A stretch of DNA of 5,783 nt from CANIGN01 sp964538275 (lineage in GTDB: Bacteria; Bdellovibrionota; UBA2428), in assembly GCA_964538275.1 (NCBI GenBank), contig CAZIFW010000111.1:1-5783 (forward strand), written 5' to 3'. Shown piece by piece: positions 1 to 5,020 of this stretch. A program made the position numbers and the translations under genes. The notes beneath the pieces are model-generated. The model saw only the letters and a list, made by a program, of their open reading frames with translations. It was not told the origin of the DNA and did no database searches. Every line of letters starts with the position of its first letter. The stretch's first letter is position 1.

Positions 1-59
1 TATATCTTCCTGTATTTACCTTTTAAGGTACCTTTTTATTCCAGACATTAAAGCTCAAG

Positions 60-1337
60 TCAAAGGGTGAAGAAGCCTGATTTGGTGAAATGTCCCACAA
101 GCTTGCCTCTCAGCTTTTTCCCTATAAAACAGCTATTTTTAGAGAGGCTTTGAATGTCCTCCACTCGAAAAGTCTCTATACTGTTAGGATCAAAAAAAGC
201 CGCTCTAAAGGGCTTTCCTTCCTCAATATGGCCGTATTCAGCCTCTAAACCTAAGAATTTAGCCGGCGCACGCGAAAATACGTCCCACATGCGCTCTGGA
301 CGAATCCAACCCTCGTACATGCCCGTTAACAGGACTCTGAGCGAGCTCTCCATCCCTACTGTACCAAAAGCCGCCTTTGAAAAATCTTTGCCCTTGGCAG
401 CAGCTTCATGCGGAGCGTGGTCGGTTGCTACAAAATCCAATAACCCCTCATTGAGCGCCTTACGAATAGCGTCTCTATCTTCAGCCTGATGCAAAGGAGG
501 GTTCATTTTAAACGAGGTATTTTCTGGGTCTATATCGTCTGCGCAAAAGAATAAGTGATGTGGGCTCGCTTCGCCTGTAACTTTTAATCCTGCATCTTTT
601 GCTTTGCGAATAAAATCTAAACTCTCTCGCGTTGTCACATGCAACACGTGATAACGGGCACCTGGAAACTCTTTGAGTAATTTTAAATCTCGCTCAACAA
701 AACTCCACTCTTGTTTTCGATCATAAGCTTTAAGACCTAATTTTTTAGAGACAGCACACTCTGCTAAAACTCCGCCGTGCCCAGCCCACTCAGCATGTTG
801 CAAGACAGGTATTCCTGTTTCAGCACTCGCTCTAAATGCAGCACGCATGAATTCTTCTGGCTCAATACCTTTGCCATCATCTGTAAAAGCCACCACCCCT
901 GCTCGAGCCATTTCATTGAGTTGCGCGAGCTCTTTTCCTTCAAGTCCTTTACTCACACTCGAGCAAAAAAGTGCCGTTATCCCATACCTCTCACTTGCAG
1001 CTCGAACTTCATCTTGAGCTTGTTTTAAAACTGCAGGATTATCCATAGTGGGTTTTGTATTGGGCATCGACAGCACAGCACCATAGCCACCATAAAGAGC
1101 TGCGCGAATGCCTGTTTCTGGAGTTTCTTTTTCACTTTGTCCTGGAGTGCGCAAATGCACTTGCACATCGACTCCCGCGGGGATAGCACACAATCCCTTG
1201 CAGGCGTGTAGCTTTGAATCTGTGGGATTTGCTTGATCTTTTGCGAGAGTTTTCTTCTTCAGAATGCCATCTTCAACCCATAAGTCATAAAGAGCATCGT
1301 CTCCCAACATGTGAACATCGCGAAAAATTTCTAGCAT
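60..1337 (-). CDS. pyrC: Dihydroorotase, class I (pyrimidine biosynthesis)
   Basis: Predicted cytoplasmic zinc amidohydrolase that interconverts N-carbamoyl-L-aspartate and dihydroorotate, step three of de novo UMP synthesis. The 425-residue length is normal for class I bacterial enzymes. Landmarks seen in order: the metal-site strand DVQVHLRTPG (residues 57-66), MPNT (91-94), the FTDDGK loop (151-156, with the Asp expected to bridge metals in class I enzymes), LQHAE with H181, VLHVTT with H233, KMNPPL (277-282) and ATDHAPH plus K315, the family signature with D306. The first His of the usual HxH pair is Gln (Q59); I recall the same QVH variant in Bacteroidetes dihydroorotases, so activity is still expected. 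The ATG at 1337 places VEDGIL where the family has its N-terminal strand. Only a weak AGG lies upstream. The barrel-protein gene ends 57 bp upstream, so co-transcription is possible. Hydantoinase or allantoinase is less likely given the motifs. Confidence 0.93.
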   Translation of the reverse strand: MLEIFRDVHMLGDDALYDLWVEDGILKKKTLAKDQANPTDSKLHACKGLCAIPAGVDVQVHLRTPGQSEKETPETGIRAALYGGYGAVLSMPNTKPTMDNPAVLKQAQDEVRAASERYGITALFCSSVSKGLEGKELAQLNEMARAGVVAFTDDGKGIEPEEFMRAAFRASAETGIPVLQHAEWAGHGGVLAECAVSKKLGLKAYDRKQEWSFVERDLKLLKEFPGARYHVLHVTTRESLDFIRKAKDAGLKVTGEASPHHLFFCADDIDPENTSFKMNPPLHQAEDRDAIRKALNEGLLDFVATDHAPHEAAAKGKDFSKAAFGTVGMESSLRVLLTGMYEGWIRPERMWDVFSRAPAKFLGLEAEYGHIEEGKPFRAAFFDPNSIETFRVEDIQSLSKNSCFIGKKLRGKLVGHFTKSGFFTL

Positions 1338-1360
1338 AAAGCCAACCTAACATAGGCTTT
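1338..1360 (-). promoter_or_regulatory. Inverted repeat immediately before the pyrC start codon
   Basis: AAAGCC (1338-1343) is complementary to GGCTTT (1355-1360), a perfect 6-bp stem with an 11-nt loop. Read on the minus strand, the stem ends directly at the pyrC ATG and the loop holds the only weak Shine-Dalgarno-like AGG. It could fold only in transcripts that start upstream, for example from the barrel-protein gene. It could modulate pyrC translation, be a weak terminator remnant, or be chance. A possible -10 (TATGTT) inside the loop has no good -35. Function is not established. Confidence 0.3.
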
Positions 1361-1394
1361 TTGCAGACTCTAATTTGAGAGTGAGGAATATGGT

Positions 1395-2243
1395 CTAGAA
1401 AGCAAAACTTAATTCAGCGCGACCGCCAAAACCAGAAGCTGTGATGTCTTTAGTTCCAATCAAAGCATTTTTCACAATTCCTTGGCTATGGATATAATTA
1501 GCAAGCAACTTTAAAGACATTTCATACATGATGGAATATTGAATCCCCGGTTCAACAATCAAAACATAATCAATATTTAAAGAACTTGAAGCTTCTTTCT
1601 CTTCTCCAGGAAATGCTATTTTTAGATTTCCAACTAAATCAAAATTTTCACTCAAAACATATTGAGTGAATATATTTAAACCCACGTCAAAAGTAGCCTC
1701 TGTATCCTCGGCATTTTCATTGTGAGTCACGGTAAAATAACTTGCACTTGGATTGACCTTATAAGAAAACGCACCTAAGGATTGCCCCACCAAAAGTCCC
1801 GCAGTGATCTTATTATTTCCTCTAGTTGTTGAACTTGTTTTATTCTCTCCCCATGCAGGGCTCAACGCCAAAGCTAAGTCCAAGAATACGGGAGAAGAAG
1901 TAGCATCCAAAAAGCGATATTGAGCGAGCAATGAAGGCTCCTCTAATCCTGAATCTTTAGAAGAACCTTTTGTTTTAGAATAAGAGTACGCCGGAGCTAG
2001 GCCTATTTTAAGTTGATCGGTAAATGAATAAAATATTTCATAATCTACTCTGAAATTATCAATTTCACTTTTTCCGGGAGTGCCATCAACTTCAGATTCG
2101 ATTTGGCTAAAAGCAGGCGAGAGTTTTCCAGAAACAATGCCCTTCTTTCCAAAAAACCAAAGGTCTTTAACCTCTAAATCCTGAGCCTCTATTAAACTTA
2201 CAAATGAAAACAGAAATGCAAACACATACGCTAATTTCTTCAT
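1395..2243 (-). CDS. Putative outer-membrane beta-barrel protein
   Basis: A 282-residue protein with a clear Sec signal peptide: KK at residues 2-3, hydrophobic core 4-18, probable cleavage after I-E-A at residue 20, leaving Q21 first. The mature part has no transmembrane helix and alternates polar and hydrophobic residues in many short strands, such as KIGLAPAYSYS, VFLDLALALSPAW and FDVGLNIFTQYVL. It ends in SFAF, an aromatic C-terminus typical of the beta-signal read by the BAM complex. It has no cysteines. It is probably an outer-membrane barrel of about 12 strands, resembling uncharacterised transporter-like or phenol-degradation MetA-like barrels; the substrate is unknown. The ATG at 2243 has no Shine-Dalgarno, but TTGAAA-N17-TAAACA lies 6 nt upstream. 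It sits 20 bp after the Ser-rich gene and 57 bp before pyrC on the same strand. Confidence 0.75.
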   Translation of the reverse strand: MKKLAYVFAFLFSFVSLIEAQDLEVKDLWFFGKKGIVSGKLSPAFSQIESEVDGTPGKSEIDNFRVDYEIFYSFTDQLKIGLAPAYSYSKTKGSSKDSGLEEPSLLAQYRFLDATSSPVFLDLALALSPAWGENKTSSTTRGNNKITAGLLVGQSLGAFSYKVNPSASYFTVTHNENAEDTEATFDVGLNIFTQYVLSENFDLVGNLKIAFPGEEKEASSSLNIDYVLIVEPGIQYSIMYEMSLKLLANYIHSQGIVKNALIGTKDITASGFGGRAELSFAF

Positions 2244-2249
2244 GCGTAC

Positions 2250-2278
2250 TGTTTAGGTCGCTATCAATTGAGTTTCAA
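2250..2278 (-). promoter_or_regulatory. Possible promoter of the barrel-protein gene, leaderless geometry
   Basis: On the minus strand, TTGAAA (2273-2278, 5/6 to the sigma70 -35) is followed after 17 bp by TAAACA (2250-2255, only 3/6 to the -10). Six nucleotides later comes the ATG at 2243, so transcription would begin at or next to the start codon. The -35 and spacing are good and the -10 is poor. The element overlaps the 3' end of the upstream gene. Confidence 0.35.
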
Positions 2279-2941
2279 GAAGTAGGATTTAGGCCAACCA
2301 TCTAATTGAACAGTTTGCTGAGCTGTGCCGCAAGAAATTGCATAGAGAGATAAGAACTCTTGCCCAAGATCCGCATCAAAACTCCAAGAAGTTTCTCTTT
2401 TAAGTTCCTGGGAATTGAGCATTTTAAGCTGTGTAATTTGATATGAAATTTTTGAATCTTCTTTTGCTTTGAGTGATTTTTCTAAAAGCAAAGCGTCTTT
2501 CTTGGAACAGAAAACAAAATCTATCACTTCTCGCTCAGCACTGAGAGAGTAAACCCTATACTTAGGTTCGGGTCCTCTACGATGCGCGCGCGTATAAAAA
2601 TGATGAAGTTCTCTTGCACCTAAACTAAAGCCCGACCAAGCTCCAGAATCCCAAATTCTGTAAAACTCGATAGGTGGTACAGAAACCTCCCATTGAGGCT
2701 TCTCCCCTTTGTTTAAGGCGAAGGTCAACTTATCTATTCCATTAAAGCTAAATCTCGATGAATTAGCCGACGCTTGCGATGAGTGCGACGAACTTGATGA
2801 GCTAAGCTTTTCTTGCCAAGCCTCTTTTTCAAGAGACTTGGTGGGAAATTTACTGCTCCAATCTTCTACCTCTTTTTGAGGAGGCAGAAAGACTAGAGCA
2901 AAAGCTAAACTCCAAGAATTTCGCTTTAGACTCGTCTTCAA
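2264..2941 (-). CDS. Hypothetical Ser-rich, possibly exported protein overlapping the histone gene
   Basis: I do not recognise a family for this 225-residue protein. The start is TTG, sharing the four bases TTGA with the histone stop codon, an arrangement typical of translational coupling; the next in-frame ATG is near residue 174, so no better start is available. The N-terminus has a basic n-region (KTSLKR) and a short hydrophobic stretch (residues 11-20), compatible with export or a weak membrane anchor, but no convincing signal-peptidase site. Residues 47-65 form a Ser-rich, low-complexity linker encoded by mixed Ser codons, so it is not a simple DNA repeat. The remainder (66-225) looks like a globular alpha/beta domain with two cysteines (C145, C204) that could pair if periplasmic. 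The barrel-protein gene follows 20 bp downstream. Whether it works with the histone is unknown. Confidence 0.7.
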   Translation of the reverse strand: MKTSLKRNSWSLAFALVFLPPQKEVEDWSSKFPTKSLEKEAWQEKLSSSSSSHSSQASANSSRFSFNGIDKLTFALNKGEKPQWEVSVPPIEFYRIWDSGAWSGFSLGARELHHFYTRAHRRGPEPKYRVYSLSAEREVIDFVFCSKKDALLLEKSLKAKEDSKISYQITQLKMLNSQELKRETSWSFDADLGQEFLSLYAISCGTAQQTVQLDGWPKSYFLKLN

Positions 2942-3135
2942 GATCCGTAAGGAACAGCAATGTCTCTAGCCATTACTGTTTTACGACCCTGAGATTTTGC
3001 AGCTTCAATAGCTTTATCTAGGACCTTCTCCACAGCAGCAGAGAGAGCGTCGATTGTTTCAGAGGCAGTGTTACACTCGCCTTTGTCTTTGATGTAAGAA
3101 CGTACTTTACTAGCAACTACCAATACTTCAGCCAT
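2938..3135 (-). CDS. Bacterial histone, single histone fold (Bdellovibrio HBb/Bd0055-like)
   Basis: A 65-residue DNA-binding protein consisting almost entirely of one histone fold: short helix 1 (residues 3-17, VLVVASKVRSYIKDK), a loop with C21, long helix 2 (about 24-49), then loop 2 with R51-K52-T53-V54 and a short helix 3 carrying D58. The RKTV...D pattern is the diagnostic loop-2 and Arg-Asp clamp signature of archaeal and eukaryotic histones. Family knowledge: the Bdellovibrio homologue HBb is an abundant, dimeric nucleoid protein. I chose the ATG at 3135 rather than the GTG at 3168, because the extra 11 codons would run through the -10 box and helix 1 begins right after this Met. No Shine-Dalgarno is present. 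It is the first gene of the leftward cluster, overlapping the next gene by 4 nt, and is divergent from the lipoprotein gene. Confidence 0.9.
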   Translation of the reverse strand: MAEVLVVASKVRSYIKDKGECNTASETIDALSAAVEKVLDKAIEAAKSQGRKTVMARDIAVPYGS

Positions 3136-3144
3136 AGTGGGCCT

Positions 3145-3175
3145 AGTATAAGCCTGTTTGGAGGGCACGTGGCAA
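3145..3175 (-). promoter_or_regulatory. Probable histone promoter, near-leaderless
   Basis: On the minus strand, TTGCCA (3170-3175, 5/6 to the -35) and TATACT (3145-3150, 5/6 to the -10) are separated by 19 bp, slightly long; reading the -10 as TTATAC gives 18. The -10 ends 9 nt before the ATG at 3135, so the predicted 5' leader is only about 3 nt. This supports the short histone start. Confidence 0.55.
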
Positions 3176-3244
3176 GCCCTTATCGACGAATATGGAACAC
3201 CGAATAATTTTAAAGGGCCAGGGACCTTTATTACGTGGCCGCCC
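3167..3244. repeat. Pair of short direct repeats flanking the divergent promoter region
   Basis: ACGTGGC occurs at 3167-3173, followed by AAGCCC, and again at 3233-3239, followed by CGCCC. The copies are 66 bp apart. The first overlaps the histone -35 and the second lies just upstream of the lipoprotein -35. They could be binding sites for one regulator, but they are short and may be chance. Confidence 0.25.
3211..3230. promoter_or_regulatory. Inverted repeat in the divergent intergenic region, possible operator
   Basis: TAAAGG (3211-3216) and CCTTTA (3225-3230) are perfect inverted half-sites separated by 8 bp, so their centres lie 14 bp apart. The element sits between the histone and lipoprotein promoters, a position suited to a dimeric regulator acting on both. 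No T-run follows, so it is not a terminator. The regulator is unknown. Confidence 0.3.
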
Positions 3245-3250
3245 GTCGCC

Positions 3251-3280
3251 TTGTAAAATAGGGCTCTCGCGCCTTATTAT
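3251..3280 (+). promoter_or_regulatory. Probable promoter of the lipoprotein gene, leaderless geometry
   Basis: TTGTAA (3251-3256, 4/6 to the -35), an 18-bp spacer and TATTAT (3275-3280, 5/6 to the -10) precede the ATG at 3287 by exactly 6 nt. The start site would fall on or beside the A of the ATG. There is no Shine-Dalgarno. Confidence 0.5.
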
Positions 3281-3286
3281 AAGCCC

Positions 3287-4270
3287 ATGAGAGCAAATTC
3301 CTTTAAATTCCCAACATTAGCTCTAGTTCTTCTTGGAGCATGTCAAACGCTCTCAGGCCCCAAAGTCCAGGCTCCCGAAGTGGCAGACATTGTGCAAAAC
3401 TTTCAAAGTCTCCCCAAAGAAACTCAAAAGATAGCCCTTGAAAACGGTTGGACCTACTTTAGCTACGCATTTAACTTCACAAACTTTCAAAGCAAACTGC
3501 TCGCTGAATTTCCCAGCCTTAGCGTACTGGGCACAAAAGCCACGCTACTAGGACGCACTCCACTTGATTTGCGCCCGATGAATAAGAATGAGAGCAATCC
3601 GGCGGCTCTTCTTTTAGCGATTGATCTAGAAATGGAAATCTTGAGTCGCTTTCACAGTAACACTCAAAACAGTCCGCGCTGTCTTGAAGATTTTTGGTCG
3701 GAGTGGTCACTCCCCATTCCTCGCTCACAAGCCTCACGCTTAAATACTTTTGAAAGAACTCCAACCCAAAGTGCAAAAGTAGATGCTGCTCAAGGTGTGA
3801 CTCTTAACGAACGCTCTCAGCGCTTAGCGCTTTATCTAAAACAAAGTTTAGCTCTAAGCTCGGATACAAAAGTAACTCTACTTTCCTTTGAAGATCCTAT
3901 TCGCGCTCAATTCGCTGTGAATAACGGAGAAGTTTACGAAATCTTTTCCACACCTATTGAGTGCAAAGCTCTACAAAACAAACAATTCATCATTCCTCAT
4001 TTAGGAAAAATGAAATGTCTACAAAAACAATCAGCGGCGTGGATTACAGTAGCCTCTAAAGAATCCACTGTTGTTAGCGACAACTGGGTAAGTGAAGTCA
4101 AACAACGTTGCCAAAGATGGGTGCGTCCACTTTCCGAACAAATTCGTCGCGACAATCTCAACATTAAAGGCACACCGTTATCAAAAGCTTGGAGCCTTTA
4201 TCCTCGCTTAAGAAACTTTATTCTTAAAGAAGCTGATCGTTACGAAGCTTCGTTTAGACAAATCCTTTAA
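3287..4270 (+). CDS. Putative lipoprotein of unknown function
   Basis: I do not recognise a family for this 327-residue protein. Its N-terminus is a lipoprotein signal: basic R2 and K7, hydrophobic LALVLLGAC and a lipobox L16-G17-A18-C19, so lipidation and cleavage at C19 are expected. The residue after the Cys is Gln rather than Asp, favouring transfer to the outer membrane. The mature part looks mainly helical and soluble, with four further cysteines (C132, C226, C244, C275) that could form two disulphides in the periplasm, and a basic C-terminal helical region (about 270-327) rich in Arg and Lys. The ATG at 3287 fits the signal peptide and the promoter spacing. It is transcribed divergently from the histone gene. 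The histidine-phosphatase gene follows after a short gap (about 44 bp to its preferred start) that contains its own possible promoter. Confidence 0.8.
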   Translation: MRANSFKFPTLALVLLGACQTLSGPKVQAPEVADIVQNFQSLPKETQKIALENGWTYFSYAFNFTNFQSKLLAEFPSLSVLGTKATLLGRTPLDLRPMNKNESNPAALLLAIDLEMEILSRFHSNTQNSPRCLEDFWSEWSLPIPRSQASRLNTFERTPTQSAKVDAAQGVTLNERSQRLALYLKQSLALSSDTKVTLLSFEDPIRAQFAVNNGEVYEIFSTPIECKALQNKQFIIPHLGKMKCLQKQSAAWITVASKESTVVSDNWVSEVKQRCQRWVRPLSEQIRRDNLNIKGTPLSKAWSLYPRLRNFILKEADRYEASFRQIL

Positions 4271-4279
4271 GATTCACCA

Positions 4280-4308
4280 CTGACATTTGTTTTTGATACT
4301 TGTATGTT
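4280..4308 (+). promoter_or_regulatory. Possible promoter of the histidine-phosphatase gene, leaderless geometry
   Basis: CTGACA (4280-4285, 5/6 to the -35), a 17-bp spacer and TATGTT (4303-4308, 4/6 to the -10) end exactly 6 nt before the GTG at 4315. If real, it excludes the upstream TTG at 4300, which lies upstream of the -10, and the TTG at 4309, which lies upstream of the start of transcription. Confidence 0.4.
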
Positions 4309-4314
4309 TTGACT

Positions 4315-4917
4315 GTGCTTAATCTCTACATCATTCGACATGGTCAAACAGACTGGAACGTACAACGCCGCCTTCAAGGCCATACCGACATTCCACTTAA
4401 TGAGCATGGCCGCAAGCAAGCTCAAGCCCTACAAGAAGTGCTTGCTCCTCTTGATATAGAAGCTTTTTTTTCTAGCGACCTAAGTCGCGCCTTTGAAACG
4501 GCATCTCTTGCACGTGCTCACGCAGAAATTCCTATTTATCAAGATGCAGGCTTTCGCGAATCCTCGCTCGGAGAAGCCGAAGGCCTTTTCTTCGACGATC
4601 TTCATTTACGCTTTCCTGATGCTTACACCCGCTGGCTAACTACAGGCAAAGCGAATAGTGATTTTGCATTTCCTGGAGGCGAGTCCAAACTCCAACACCG
4701 CAACCGTTTGGAAAAAACAATGCACAGTTTATTTGAAACGATCACGTATTCGCGTGTTGCACTTGTAACTCACGGTGGAGCAATGAGACGTATTTTAGAA
4801 ATGTGCGACAACTTTTCTGAGAATGAATATAAAACTGCGAATACAAGCGTGTATGCTCTTGAATTTAACAAAAAATCTAAACAACTAAGTTTTCTTAAAA
4901 AAATTTACAGCCCGTAA
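4315..4917 (+). CDS. Histidine phosphatase family protein (phosphoglycerate mutase-like)
   Basis: A 200-residue cytoplasmic enzyme of the phosphoglycerate mutase-like histidine phosphatase superfamily. Residues 4-13 carry the catalytic RHG motif (H9 is the predicted phospho-acceptor), followed by QTDWN and the family's LQGHTDIPLNEHG segment. SSDLSRAFETA supplies the second Arg, FRESSLGEAEG the acid/base Glu region, and LVTHGG the second catalytic His. PGGES and the C-terminal NTSVYALEF strand are also typical. The length fits the short CobC/GpmB/PhoE-like branch rather than the roughly 250-residue glycolytic GpmA, so the substrate cannot be named: a phosphatase for a small phosphometabolite or alpha-ribazole phosphate is possible. 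I prefer the GTG at 4315, giving MLNLYIIRHG, the usual start in this family; a TTG at 4300 would add five residues (MYVLT). There is no Shine-Dalgarno. Confidence 0.85.
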   Translation: MLNLYIIRHGQTDWNVQRRLQGHTDIPLNEHGRKQAQALQEVLAPLDIEAFFSSDLSRAFETASLARAHAEIPIYQDAGFRESSLGEAEGLFFDDLHLRFPDAYTRWLTTGKANSDFAFPGGESKLQHRNRLEKTMHSLFETITYSRVALVTHGGAMRRILEMCDNFSENEYKTANTSVYALEFNKKSKQLSFLKKIYSP

Positions 4918-5020
4918 GAATACCGAAAATAATGGAACATGCTTTATTAAATTTTCGTTAAGTTAAGAAGCTTACCTCTATTTCACGCAACAAATCTTTG
5001 GCAGGACCGATAATACATAT
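4918..5020. other. Intergenic gap between the phosphatase and prepilin genes
   Basis: This 103-bp AT-rich gap holds a weak imperfect hairpin, CGAAAAT (4924-4930) with ATTTTCG (4951-4957) around a 20-nt loop. No T-run follows it, so I do not call a terminator. The right end contains the prepilin -10 element. I see no small gene here. Confidence 0.4.
5006..5014 (+). promoter_or_regulatory. Possible -10 element of the prepilin-like gene, sigma70 or FliA type
   Basis: GATAAT (5009-5014) matches the sigma70 -10 at 5/6 and ends exactly 6 nt before the ATG at 5021. The overlapping ACCGATAA (5006-5013) matches the FliA (sigma28) -10 GCCGATAA at 7/8. Neither reading has a good -35: GCAA stands where FliA would want TAAA. 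The sigma factor is therefore unresolved. Confidence 0.35.

Noticed and set aside
154..1028. Plus-strand open frames at 154-489 and 777-1028
   Set aside because: They lie wholly antisense to the well-supported pyrC and encode no recognisable domain.
2755..2805. Simple-sequence repeat in the Ser-rich segment of the gene after the histone
   Set aside because: The serines use mixed codons (AGC, TCA, AGT, TCG), so there is no DNA-level tandem repeat.
3136..3168. GTG at 3168 as the histone start, giving 11 extra residues
   Set aside because: The extension runs through the TATACT -10 box, and the ATG at 3135 sits immediately before histone helix 1, as in the known family.
3519..3776. Minus-strand open frame inside the lipoprotein gene
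   Set aside because: It is antisense to a coding frame with a clear lipobox and shows no domain or start signal.
4300..4314. TTG at 4300 as the phosphatase start
   Set aside because: It would precede the likely -10 and add MYVLT before the family-typical MLNLYIIRHG; GTG at 4315 fits both protein and promoter.
4924..4957. Terminator after the phosphatase gene
   Set aside because: The stem is AT-rich and only 7 bp around a 20-nt loop, with no following T-run.
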